Below, one piece after another: positions 17,856 to 25,687 of a stretch of 64,000 bases of DNA. Origin of the DNA: SIG710 sp045596925 (GTDB lineage Bacteria; Bacillota; Clostridia; Oscillospirales; CAG-272); NCBI GenBank assembly GCA_045596925.1, contig JAZODH010000041.1:3140-67139 (forward strand). The letters are read 5' to 3'. Made by a program: the position numbers and the translations under genes. Within the stretch, counting starts at the first letter, position 1. Every line of letters begins with the position of its first letter. Under the pieces are notes generated by a model, which had not been told where the DNA came from, did no database searches, and was given only the letters and a program-made list of their open reading frames with translations.

Positions 17856-18364
17856 GATTTTTTCGCATTAAAAAGCATTTTCTGCTCTTTAATTTTTTCC
17901 ATTCCCGCGCCGATAGCCTCGTCGCTTCCGCGGCACAAGGCGGCAAGGACTCTATTGCCGTAAATTTTCACCGAAAAATCCGCTTCGCCAAGTCCCAGCT
18001 TTTTGGCGGTTTTCATGGCAAGGTCAAACCGCACGGCACAAAGTCCGCCCACGGCCTCTGCCGTGTCGGGGTCGGGACAGTCAAAAACAGAAAGCTCGAA
18101 AAGAGACACTCCGCCCGCAAGGTACACCGCACCTCTCACTCCCGAAAAATCAAAGTCACCGTAAAGCTCCGACAAAAGCTCGTGTGAAAGGTGATCGGGC
18201 GCACCCTGCGAGCTTTCGGTGGTGTACACACTTCCCGACACCCTGCTCTCGCACGCCTCAGACATGGCAAGCACCGCACCGCGGACGTCCGCCCGCACTC
18301 TCTGACATGAGCAAAAGGTCACCGCCAATACAAGAACCGCAAAAACGCTTATTTTTATTCTCAC
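17852..18364 (-). CDS. Hypothetical small lipoprotein
   Basis: A 170-aa protein with GTG start behind GGAG and a lipoprotein-like signal (V-T-F-C-S-C-Q at residues ~16-21). The mature part has an alpha/beta pattern ending F-S-V-K-I-Y-G-N-R-V-L-A-A-L-C-R, slightly reminiscent of DUF4358-type Clostridia lipoproteins, but the resemblance is too weak to assign. It is transcribed away from the aromatic operon and upstream of the amidase, which has its own promoter. Confidence 0.65.
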   Translation of the reverse strand: MRIKISVFAVLVLAVTFCSCQRVRADVRGAVLAMSEACESRVSGSVYTTESSQGAPDHLSHELLSELYGDFDFSGVRGAVYLAGGVSLFELSVFDCPDPDTAEAVGGLCAVRFDLAMKTAKKLGLGEADFSVKIYGNRVLAALCRGSDEAIGAGMEKIKEQKMLFNAKKS

Positions 18365-18482
18365 TCTGCCATCTCCTCTTATAAATATTCTCTCAGCACT
18401 ATTAAATTCACCAAACCAAACCGTTATTTAGCCGTTTTTTTGTCCAAAAATCACAATGATATCGCATTATTTCAAAAAAGGG

Positions 18483-18512
18483 TTGACAAAAAGGTGAATT
18501 TGTGTGTATAAT
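18483..18512 (+). promoter_or_regulatory. Sigma-A promoter of the aromatic amino-acid operon
   Basis: TTGACA (18483-18488) and TATAAT (18507-18512) are separated by 18 bp. Transcription should start near 18520, giving a ~220-nt leader before pheA. Confidence 0.9.
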
Positions 18513-18544
18513 TAAACATCGAAATTTTGCAGGAGGAACATACC

Positions 18545-18619
18545 ATGATGAACACAGCTTATCGATTTTATTATTTTTCATGGGGTTATCTGTTCAATTC
18601 TGCGAGATCGGCGCGTTAA
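18545..18619 (+). CDS. Aromatic-rich leader peptide of the pheA-aro operon
   Basis: A 24-codon open reading frame with a near-ideal AGGAGG Shine-Dalgarno eight bases before its ATG. Eight of its 24 residues are aromatic: Tyr at 6, 9, 10 and 15, Phe at 8, 11 and 17, Trp at 13, with the core running Y-R-F-Y-Y-F-S-W-G-Y. The aromatic run is followed by Leu-Phe and then a basic Ser/Ala/Arg tail. This is the design of enterobacterial pheL/trpL-type leader peptides, whose translation senses charged tRNA. It sits between the operon promoter and a terminator that precedes pheA. The peptide itself need have no function. No homologue is recalled. Confidence 0.88.
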   Translation: MMNTAYRFYYFSWGYLFNSARSAR

Positions 18620-18714
18620 CGGAAGATAACTTTCGTGTGCCGTGGTCAAATAATATACAGATAGCCCGTTGTCATATGCAGAATTTGCATGGTGATAACG
18701 GATTTTTTATTTTT
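18582..18714 (+). promoter_or_regulatory. Transcription attenuator with mutually exclusive hairpins
   Basis: Four segments are seen. Segment 1 is GTTATCT at 18585-18591, inside codons 14-16 of the leader peptide. Segment 2 is AGATAAC at 18624-18630, just after the leader stop and perfectly complementary to 1. Segment 3 is GTTGTC at 18668-18673, which pairs with GATAAC of segment 2 (one G-U) or with segment 4. Segment 4 contains an identical GATAAC at 18694-18699. Pairing 1:2 and 3:4 gives termination. A ribosome stalled on the Tyr/Phe codons would mask segment 1, allow 2:3, and prevent the terminator. A second local hairpin (18609-18642) overlaps the leader stop codon. Confidence 0.8.
18666..18714 (+). 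terminator. Intrinsic terminator of the attenuator
   Basis: Stem CCGTTGTCA-ATGCA (18666-18680) with TGCAT-TGATAACGG (18686-18701), a 5-nt loop and one internal mismatch, followed by ATTTTTTATTTTT. It ends 23 bp before the pheA start. Confidence 0.85.
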
Positions 18715-18737
18715 CGGAAAGTGGGGTATATCCTGAA

Positions 18738-19832
18738 ATGTCAGAGCTTGACCGTGCAAGAGAGATAATAAACGAGATCGACCGCGAGATGGCAGAGCTT
18801 TTCTGCCGCCGCATGGAAGCGGTCAAAATGGTCGCAAAGTACAAGCAGGAAAAAGGTCTTCCCGTTCTTGACTCCGCCCGCGAGGCGGCTGTCATCGAGC
18901 GCAACAGCCGGCTTGTAGCGGACGACGAGCTGCGCCCTTATTACGTGAACTTTATCACAGGCAACATGGAGATCTCCCGCGCCTTCCAGCACAGATTGCT
19001 TGAGGGCATGAGAGTGGCTTACAGCGGAGTACCCGGTGCGTTTGCCAACATCGCCGCCATGAGGATCTTCCCCGACGCTGTGGCGGTATCCTGCTCCGAT
19101 TTCCGCTCGGCTTACGAGTCGGTGGAGCGCGGAGAGTGCGACTGTGCGGTTTTGCCTATCGAAAACAGCCACGCAGGCGACGTTGCCCAGGTTATGGATC
19201 TCGCCTTCTTCGGCTCGCTTCACGTGACGGGCGTTTACGATCTGCAGGTGATTCAGAATCTTCTGGGTGTGCCGGGAAGCAGTATAAATCAAATAAGACG
19301 TGTCATCAGCCATCAGCAGGCACTTGACCAGTGCGCCGAGTACATCAGAGAGCACGGATTTGTGCCCGAGGGTGCGACCAACACCGCAGTTGCCGCCCAG
19401 CAGGTGGCGGCAAGCGGAGACCCCACGGTGGCGGCAATAGCGTCTGTTGAGACCGCGAAGCTCTACGGACTTCAGATCCTTGAGCGCAACATAAACGAAA
19501 GCTCCGTGAACACCACTCGCTTCGCGGTCTTCTCAAAGGCGGCGAAGTCGGAAAACAGTGCAGACAAGCACTTCTTCCTTTTCTTCACGGTAAAGAACGA
19601 GGCGGGCGGTCTTGCAAAGGCGATAAACGCCATCGGCGACGCGGGCTTTAACATGAAAGCACTGAAAAGCCGTCCCACAAAGGAACTCATCTGGGAATAT
19701 TACTTCACCGCCGAGATCGAGGGCAACGCACACACAGAAAAGGGGTGCGAGCTGCTCAAGAATCTTGAAGAAATATGCAGCAGCGTAAAGGTGCTGGGAA
19801 GCTACGACCGCGAGCTTTTGCTGAAAGGATAA
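18738..19832 (+). CDS. pheA: Bifunctional chorismate mutase / prephenate dehydratase (P-protein)
   Basis: A 364-aa enzyme making phenylpyruvate from chorismate. Residues 1-85 are an AroQ-type chorismate mutase (D-x-E-M-A-E-L-F-C-R-R, K-M-V-A-K-Y-K). Residues ~90-270 are prephenate dehydratase, with AYSGVPGAFANIAA, the LPIENSHAG motif and the catalytic N-T-T-R-F motif. Residues ~280-360 are an ACT domain (G-G-L-A-K-A-I-N-A-I and K-S-R-P-T-K), expected to bind Phe for feedback inhibition. It is the first gene after the attenuator and lies 3 bp before aroB. Confidence 0.96.
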   Translation: MSELDRAREIINEIDREMAELFCRRMEAVKMVAKYKQEKGLPVLDSAREAAVIERNSRLVADDELRPYYVNFITGNMEISRAFQHRLLEGMRVAYSGVPGAFANIAAMRIFPDAVAVSCSDFRSAYESVERGECDCAVLPIENSHAGDVAQVMDLAFFGSLHVTGVYDLQVIQNLLGVPGSSINQIRRVISHQQALDQCAEYIREHGFVPEGATNTAVAAQQVAASGDPTVAAIASVETAKLYGLQILERNINESSVNTTRFAVFSKAAKSENSADKHFFLFFTVKNEAGGLAKAINAIGDAGFNMKALKSRPTKELIWEYYFTAEIEGNAHTEKGCELLKNLEEICSSVKVLGSYDRELLLKG

Positions 19833-19835
19833 AAT

Positions 19836-20843
19836 ATGATAATTCCCATAAATTTAGGAGAAAACAGCTACGATATAACCCTTGAGCGGGGCGCTCTTGC
19901 CCGTGCGGGCGAGATCTTCGATCTTGACCGTCACGCACTTATCGTCACCGACAGCGGAGTACCGAAAAAATACGCAGAAACAGTGGCACGGTGCGCAAAA
20001 AGGGCGGATATAGTCACCTTCGAACAAGGTGAGGCGAGCAAAAGCTTTGATACTCTGCGCACTCTCCTCCGCGCACTGACAGAAAACAGCTACACCCGAA
20101 CCGACTGCGTGGTGGCAGTTGGCGGCGGTGTGGTCGGCGACATTGTGGGCCTTGCCGCGTCCCTGTTCATGCGCGGGATAGACTTTTACAACATTCCCAC
20201 TACCCTGCTTTCGCAAGTGGACTCCTCTATCGGAGGAAAGACCGCCGTTGATTTCGAGGGCTACAAGAACATAATCGGCGCATTCAAGCAGCCAAAGGGT
20301 GTCATCATCGACCCCGACGTGCTCGAAACGCTTCCGAAGCGACAGCTTGCAAACGGTCTTGCGGAGTCGATAAAAATGGCGCTCACCTGCGATCGCGAGC
20401 TTTATGAAATGATCCGAGACAATGATGCTTTTGAGGATATCGACAACGTAATTCACCGTTCGCTTCTCATCAAAAAGAACGTAGTGGAGCAGGATGAACG
20501 GGAAACGGGTCTGCGCCGAGTGCTCAATTTCGGTCACACGGTAGGACACGCCGTTGAGACCGAATGCGGACTGACCGAGTTCTATCACGGCGAATGCGTG
20601 GCTATCGGCATGATCCCTATGCTTACACCCGAAATGAGAGAACAGGTGGCGACAGTCCTTGCAAAATACGGTCTGCCATCAAGGTCTCCGATCCCCGCCG
20701 AGAGGCTGATAAAAACCATGAGTCACGACAAAAAGGTTGACGGCAGTTTTATACACGCGGTATTTGTGCCCCGTGCGGGAGAATTTGAAATAAAAAAGCT
20801 GAAATTTGAGGATTTCGCAAATCTTATAAAGGAAACTTTGTAA
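19836..20843 (+). CDS. aroB: 3-dehydroquinate synthase
   Basis: A 335-aa NAD- and metal-dependent enzyme that cyclises DAHP to 3-dehydroquinate, the second shikimate step. The nucleotide-binding glycine motif GGGVVGDIVGLAAS and the following IPTTLLSQVDSSIGGKTAVD stretch are intact. Metal ligands are likely Glu in L-A-E-S-I-K, His in N-F-G-H-T-V-G-H and the His in E-F-Y-H-G-E. AAAGGA before the ATG overlaps the pheA end. It is slightly shorter than the typical ~350 residues but complete. Confidence 0.97.
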   Translation: MIIPINLGENSYDITLERGALARAGEIFDLDRHALIVTDSGVPKKYAETVARCAKRADIVTFEQGEASKSFDTLRTLLRALTENSYTRTDCVVAVGGGVVGDIVGLAASLFMRGIDFYNIPTTLLSQVDSSIGGKTAVDFEGYKNIIGAFKQPKGVIIDPDVLETLPKRQLANGLAESIKMALTCDRELYEMIRDNDAFEDIDNVIHRSLLIKKNVVEQDERETGLRRVLNFGHTVGHAVETECGLTEFYHGECVAIGMIPMLTPEMREQVATVLAKYGLPSRSPIPAERLIKTMSHDKKVDGSFIHAVFVPRAGEFEIKKLKFEDFANLIKETL

Positions 20844-20844
20844 A

Positions 20845-21948
20845 ATGAAGAACACGTTTGGAAACAACATTTCTTTAACTATATTCGGAGAAAGCCACGG
20901 AAATGCTATCGGCGCGGTCATTGACGGTCTTGCGCCGGGTATTCCCGTAGACGAGAGCAAGATCGCTTCTCTGCTCTCTCTGCGCCGTCCCGCGGGAAAG
21001 ATCTCCACCTCTCGTCGCGAGGAGGACAAGTTTGTGATCAAAAGCGGAGTTTTCGAGGGGTACACAACGGGAACGCCCATTTGTATTCTGATACCCAACG
21101 AAAATACCAACAGCCGTGATTATTCCGCCACCCGCGCCCTGGCGCGGCCCTCTCACGCAGACTACAGTGCATACGAAAAGTACCACGGATTCGAGGACTA
21201 TCGCGGCGGCGGTCATTTCAGCGGACGCATCACTGCCGCTCTTGTTGCGGCGGCAGGAATACTTATTCCCGCACTCAAGGCAAAGGGCATTTTTATCGGA
21301 ACCCGCATAAAGAGTATCGCGGGAGTTTGTGACCGCGATTTTGCGGATTTTACCGAAGATATCAAAACTGTTTCCGAGAAAAATTTCCCCGTTTTCTCCT
21401 CCGAAATTGAGGAAGAAATGCAGAAAAAGATACTTGAGGCGGCGCAGGAGGGGGACAGCGTAGGCGGTGTGCTTGAGACCGCCGTGATCGGTCTTCCCCG
21501 CGGTCTGGGCGAGCCTTGGTTCGATACCCTGGAGGGCATGATCTCCCACGCGGTGTTCTCCGTACCCGCAGTCAAGGGAATCGAGTTCGGCGCGGGATTT
21601 GGCGTAGCCGAGATGCGCGGAAGTCAGGCAAACGACGCAATGCGAATGGAGAACGGCTCCGTCATCACACAAAGCAACACCAACGGCGGCATCGTGGGCG
21701 GAATTTCAAACGGCGCTCCCTTGCTTTTCCGTTGTGCTGTCAAGCCCACGCCTTCTATTTTCAAACCGCAGGAAACGGTTGATTTCCTCAAAGGCGAAAA
21801 TGCGACTCTGTCTCTTGTCGGTCGCCATGACCCCTGCATCGTTCACCGCGCGGCGGTGGTGGTGCGCTCTGTCACGGCTCTTGCTCTTGCCGACCAGCTT
21901 GCAACACGCTACGGCACAGATTGGCTGACCGGAGGCGCAAAAAAATGA
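20845..21948 (+). CDS. aroC: Chorismate synthase
   Basis: A 367-aa FMN-dependent lyase converting EPSP to chorismate, the last common step. Family motifs are present: GESHGNAIGAVIDGLAPG near residue 13, a basic R-R-P-A-G-K stretch, GGGHFSGRITAA and HDPCIVHRAAVVV near the C-terminus. The ATG lies 1 bp after the aroB stop. The 3' end overlaps the start of the aroE-aroK fusion. Reduced FMN must be supplied in trans; no flavin reductase is nearby. Confidence 0.97.
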   Translation: MKNTFGNNISLTIFGESHGNAIGAVIDGLAPGIPVDESKIASLLSLRRPAGKISTSRREEDKFVIKSGVFEGYTTGTPICILIPNENTNSRDYSATRALARPSHADYSAYEKYHGFEDYRGGGHFSGRITAALVAAAGILIPALKAKGIFIGTRIKSIAGVCDRDFADFTEDIKTVSEKNFPVFSSEIEEEMQKKILEAAQEGDSVGGVLETAVIGLPRGLGEPWFDTLEGMISHAVFSVPAVKGIEFGAGFGVAEMRGSQANDAMRMENGSVITQSNTNGGIVGGISNGAPLLFRCAVKPTPSIFKPQETVDFLKGENATLSLVGRHDPCIVHRAAVVVRSVTALALADQLATRYGTDWLTGGAKK

Positions 21949-23189
21949 TGTACGGCTGCATCGGCGAGCATCTTTCTCACAGCTTTTCCCGTGAGATCCA
22001 TACTCGTCTCACAGATAAATATGATTATATTTTAAAGGAAATTCCCCGTGACGGTCTCGACGCTTTCATGAAAAGCGGAAGCTTTCAGGCAATAAACGTT
22101 ACGATTCCCTACAAGCAGGACGTCATTCCGTATCTTGACGTCGTCAGTCCCGAGGCGCAGAGGATCGGTGCGGTGAACACCATCGTCCGCCGTGACGGTA
22201 AGCTCTACGGCTACAACACCGACTTCCTCGGAATGTGCGGTCTCATTCACCGCACAGGAATTGATATAAAGGACAAAAAAGTGCTTATCCTCGGCTCGGG
22301 CGGCACGTCAAAGACGGCTCTTGCCGTGGCAACTCACCTGGGCGCGTCCGAGATTTTTGTTGTCTCAAGGCACCCCGAGGGCGCACAGATAGACTATGAA
22401 ACGGCAACAACCGCTCACACCGATGCGGAAATAATCATCAACACCACACCCGTTGGAATGTACCCCAAAAACGGGGGTTGCCCCATTGATATCGGGCTTT
22501 TCCCAAGGCTTTGCGGTGTTCTTGACGCAATCTATAACCCCCACAGAACAAACCTTATAACCGAGGCTCAAAAGCGCTCTATCCCCGCCGAGGGCGGTCT
22601 TTATATGCTGGTGGCACAGGCGGCTTATGCGGTCGAAAAATTCCTTGATATCACCGTTCCCGAATCGGAATTCGAGCGGGTCTACAGTGCCGTAAGACGG
22701 CAAAAGGCAAGCATCGTGCTTGTGGGTATGCCCGGCTGCGGAAAGTCAACCGTGGGACGTGCTCTTGCGGAAAAAGAGGGACGTCAATTCATCGACACCG
22801 ACGAGGAAATAACAAGAAAAACGGGCAAAACGCCCGACATGATAATCAGACAGGACGGCGTTGACGCATTCCGCGATATTGAAAGCCGGGTGATCGAAGA
22901 GGTCTCGTCTCTCAGTTCTGCGGTCATCGCCATCGGCGGTGGTGGAATTTTAAGAGAGCGAAACGCAGAGCTTCTCCGCATGAACGGAGTTCTCATTTTC
23001 CTTAACTGTCCCGTTGACCTTCTGACAGTCTCGGACGACCGTCCTCTGTCAAGCACGCGCAAAGCTTTGGAGCAAAGATACCGCGAGCGGCTTCCCATTT
23101 ACCGCCGTCACGCGGATTTTATCATCGAATCCGACAAAGATCTGGAAAACAACTTAAAGAAAATCGAAAGCGAACTTGAAAAAATATGA
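21945..23189 (+). CDS. Shikimate dehydrogenase / shikimate kinase fusion
   Basis: A ~414-aa bifunctional protein. Residues 1-255 are AroE: shikimate-binding S-H-S-F-S near residue 10, catalytic Lys in NVTIPYK, Asn-Thr-Asp in Y-N-T-D-F-L-G-M-C-G, the dinucleotide loop GSGGTSKTA and NTTPVGMYP. Residues ~260-414 are AroK: Walker A GMPGCGKSTVG, shikimate-binding D-T-D-E-E-I and F-R-D-I-E, I-G-G-G-G, and lid Arg in D-D-R-P-L. Steps 4 and 5 of the pathway are thus in one chain. Either ATG of the ATGATG pair (21945 or 21948) may start it; both overlap the aroC stop, and GGAGG lies 9-12 bases upstream. Confidence 0.95.
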   Translation: MMYGCIGEHLSHSFSREIHTRLTDKYDYILKEIPRDGLDAFMKSGSFQAINVTIPYKQDVIPYLDVVSPEAQRIGAVNTIVRRDGKLYGYNTDFLGMCGLIHRTGIDIKDKKVLILGSGGTSKTALAVATHLGASEIFVVSRHPEGAQIDYETATTAHTDAEIIINTTPVGMYPKNGGCPIDIGLFPRLCGVLDAIYNPHRTNLITEAQKRSIPAEGGLYMLVAQAAYAVEKFLDITVPESEFERVYSAVRRQKASIVLVGMPGCGKSTVGRALAEKEGRQFIDTDEEITRKTGKTPDMIIRQDGVDAFRDIESRVIEEVSSLSSAVIAIGGGGILRERNAELLRMNGVLIFLNCPVDLLTVSDDRPLSSTRKALEQRYRERLPIYRRHADFIIESDKDLENNLKKIESELEKI

Positions 23190-23617
23190 AACTTCTTATT
23201 CTGAACGGTCCCAACATCAATATGCTAGGTATCCGCGAGCCGGGCATCTACGGCTCGGAAAGCTACGGCGAGCTTTGCCGACAGGCTCGGGAAAAGGCAA
23301 AGGAGCTTGGGGTCGAGCTTGAGATCTATCAGACCAACCACGAAGGCGGTCTGGTAGATAAAATCCAGGAGGCTTACGGAAAAATTGACGGCATCGTGTT
23401 CAATCCCGGGGCTTACACTCACACAAGCATTGCAATACTTGACGCGCTGAAAGCCGTTTCGATCCCTACCGTTGAAGTCCACATTTCGGATGTATCAAAA
23501 CGAGAGGATTTCAGACAGGTAAGCTACATTCGACCCGTTTGCAAAAAGACCATAACGGGTCACGGCATAAAGGGCTATCTTGAAGCCATGGAATTTCTTG
23601 CAGGTGCCGAAAAATGA
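23186..23617 (+). CDS. aroQ: 3-dehydroquinate dehydratase, type II
   Basis: A 143-aa type II dehydroquinase that makes 3-dehydroshikimate by trans-elimination. Motifs: NGPNINMLGIREPGIYGS with the catalytic Tyr, FNPGAYTHTSIAI, EVHISD with the catalytic His, and an Arg in K-R-E-D-F-R. It overlaps the fusion gene by 4 bp (ATGA) and aroA by 4 bp, so translation is coupled. Confidence 0.97.
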   Translation: MKLLILNGPNINMLGIREPGIYGSESYGELCRQAREKAKELGVELEIYQTNHEGGLVDKIQEAYGKIDGIVFNPGAYTHTSIAILDALKAVSIPTVEVHISDVSKREDFRQVSYIRPVCKKTITGHGIKGYLEAMEFLAGAEK

Positions 23618-24813
23618 AGGTCAGAATTATTCCCGGCCGTGCCTGCGGAGCCATCTGTGCGCCACCGTCAAAAAGTGCCGCTCACAGACTGCTGATCTGC
23701 GGTGCGCTGGCAGGAAACAGCATCATTCACGGCCTTGAAATGAGCGAGGATATTCTCGCCACCCTTGACTGTCTGTCCGCTTTGGGTTATCAATTCGCCC
23801 TTGACGGAAACACCGTCTCGTTCAAAGGGAAAACGGAGGGTCAAGGCGATCTTCTCTGCCGCGAAAGCGGAAGCACACTTCGTTTTATGATCCCAATTGC
23901 ACTTCTGGAGGACGGCAAAAAAACACTCCGAGGGTCGCAACGACTTTTTGAAAGACCCCTGACCGTATACGAGGACGTTTTTGAAAAGAACGGTATAAAA
24001 CACACGCGAGGCGATGGAGCTGTCACGGTAGACGGCGAGCTGAAAAGCGGACACTATACCCTGCCCGGCAACGTGAGCAGTCAGTTTATAACGGGGCTTC
24101 TGTTCGTTCTCCCTCTCCTTGAGGGTGACAGCAAAATAACTCTTACCGGTGAGCTTCAGAGCCTGTCATATATTGACCTGACAATTGAAGTGCTCGGTAT
24201 GTTCGGCATAAATATCGGGCGCGAAGGTGACAACGTTCTGAAAATTGCGGGCGGGTTCAAATATGAACCGAGAGAGTTGACGGTCGAGGGCGATTGGTCA
24301 AACGCCGCGTTTTTTGAGGCGCTGAATCATTTAGGATCTTCCGTCACGATTACGGGTCTGCGCCAAGACAGCTTACAGGGTGACAAGGTCTGCCGCCGAC
24401 TGTTTTCGGAGCTTGACAGCGGCACCCCGACGATTTCTGTTGCCGACTGTCCCGACCTGGCTCCCATTCTTATGACCGTGGCGGCAACAAAAAACGGAGC
24501 GGTATTCACTGACACTGCAAGACTGAAAATAAAAGAAAGTGACCGTGGAGCGGTCATGGCCGCCGAGCTGGCAAAATTCGGTGCGGACGTTGTGGTTGAG
24601 GAAAACCGAATCACAGTCAAAAAAGCACCGCTTCACGCGCCAACCGACACGATCGACGCCCACAACGACCACAGGATCGCCATGTCAACGGCAATTCTCG
24701 GTACTCTGTACGGGTGTGAAATTGCAGGCGCGGAGTGCGTTCGCAAGAGCCTGCCTTCCTTCTATGAATTACTATCTTCCCTGAACATCGAGGTGCAAAA
24801 AGATGAAACTTGA
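23614..24813 (+). CDS. aroA: 3-phosphoshikimate 1-carboxyvinyltransferase (EPSP synthase)
   Basis: A 399-aa EPSP synthase joining PEP to shikimate 3-phosphate. Substrate-binding residues are seen in PPSKSAAHRLLICGALA near residue 17, ESGSTLRFMIP near residue 90, P-G-N-V-S-S-Q-F near residue 150 and DHRIAMS near the C-terminus. The loop near residue 90 reads S-G-S-T-L-R where class I glyphosate-sensitive enzymes have N-A-G-T; class assignment from this alone is uncertain. It overlaps aroQ by 4 bp and tyrA by 11 bp. Confidence 0.96.
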   Translation: MKVRIIPGRACGAICAPPSKSAAHRLLICGALAGNSIIHGLEMSEDILATLDCLSALGYQFALDGNTVSFKGKTEGQGDLLCRESGSTLRFMIPIALLEDGKKTLRGSQRLFERPLTVYEDVFEKNGIKHTRGDGAVTVDGELKSGHYTLPGNVSSQFITGLLFVLPLLEGDSKITLTGELQSLSYIDLTIEVLGMFGINIGREGDNVLKIAGGFKYEPRELTVEGDWSNAAFFEALNHLGSSVTITGLRQDSLQGDKVCRRLFSELDSGTPTISVADCPDLAPILMTVAATKNGAVFTDTARLKIKESDRGAVMAAELAKFGADVVVEENRITVKKAPLHAPTDTIDAHNDHRIAMSTAILGTLYGCEIAGAECVRKSLPSFYELLSSLNIEVQKDET

Positions 24814-25657
24814 CAAAAATATGAATATACTTATCGTGGGTCTCGGTCTCATCGGCGGCTCATACGCACAGGCGCTTACAGAAAAAGGCTACAAAATAAC
24901 CGCCATCACAAAGGATCAATCGTCTATTGACTATGCGCTCGAACACGGTTATATCGAAAAGGGTTACACCGAGGTCACCGAGGAGGCGGTTTCCTCCGCC
25001 GATCTTCTGATCTTTGCCCTTTACCCCCGTGTTTTCACGGCTTGGCTTGAGCAGTACGGCAAGCTGATAAGAAAAGGCGCCGTGGTCACAGACGTGACGG
25101 GCGTAAAGGAAGCGATCATCGACCGCGTGCTCTATCTTTTGCCCGACGGCGTTGAGTTTATCGCCGCTCACCCCATGGCAGGTCGCGAGCTTTCGGGTAT
25201 CGAATACAGCGATTCAAGCCTGTTCCGAGTCGCAAACTACATCGTAGTGCCCACCGAGCAAAACGAGGAAGAAACCATACAGATGTGCGAGGAGCTTGGA
25301 CGCGAGCTGGGCTTCGCCCGCATCACCCGTCTTTCCCCTGCCGAGCACGACAAAATGATCGCATTCCTCTCCCAGCTCACCCACTGCATAGCGGTGTCGC
25401 TGATGTGCACCTCGGACGAGCCGGGACTTGAAAAATACACGGGTGACTCCTTCCGTGACCTTACCAGGATCGCAAAGATAAACGACGAGATGTGGAGCGA
25501 GCTTTTCACGTTAAATCGTCCTGCGCTTCTGGCTCAAATGGACGCTTTTGCCGAGACGTTCGGTGCTCTCCGAGAGGCTCTGGCAAAAGGCGACACCGAC
25601 AAAATGCGTTCCATGATGAAAAAGTCTACCGAAAGGCGCAAGCTTTTTGATAAATAA
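24803..25657 (+). CDS. tyrA: Prephenate dehydrogenase
   Basis: A 284-aa enzyme oxidising prephenate to 4-hydroxyphenylpyruvate for tyrosine. The N-terminal Rossmann motif is GLGLIGGSYAQAL, and the catalytic region AAHPMAGRELSGIEY carries the essential His. There is no ACT domain, so direct Tyr feedback is less obvious than for PheA. The start overlaps the end of aroA by 11 bp; GAGGTG lies just upstream. Prephenate rather than arogenate use is assumed. Confidence 0.93.
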   Translation: MKLDKNMNILIVGLGLIGGSYAQALTEKGYKITAITKDQSSIDYALEHGYIEKGYTEVTEEAVSSADLLIFALYPRVFTAWLEQYGKLIRKGAVVTDVTGVKEAIIDRVLYLLPDGVEFIAAHPMAGRELSGIEYSDSSLFRVANYIVVPTEQNEEETIQMCEELGRELGFARITRLSPAEHDKMIAFLSQLTHCIAVSLMCTSDEPGLEKYTGDSFRDLTRIAKINDEMWSELFTLNRPALLAQMDAFAETFGALREALAKGDTDKMRSMMKKSTERRKLFDK

Positions 25658-25687
25658 AAATTCTGCTTGAAATAGAGGTATCAGAAA

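Noticed and set aside
18481..18740. A T-box in front of pheA
   Set aside because: No GGTGGNACCGCG motif or stem I elements were found; the leader-peptide arrangement fits instead.
18502..18768. A longer plus-strand frame overlapping the leader region in another phase
   Set aside because: It starts inside the promoter -10 and has no ribosome-binding site; the 24-codon frame with AGGAGG explains the region better.
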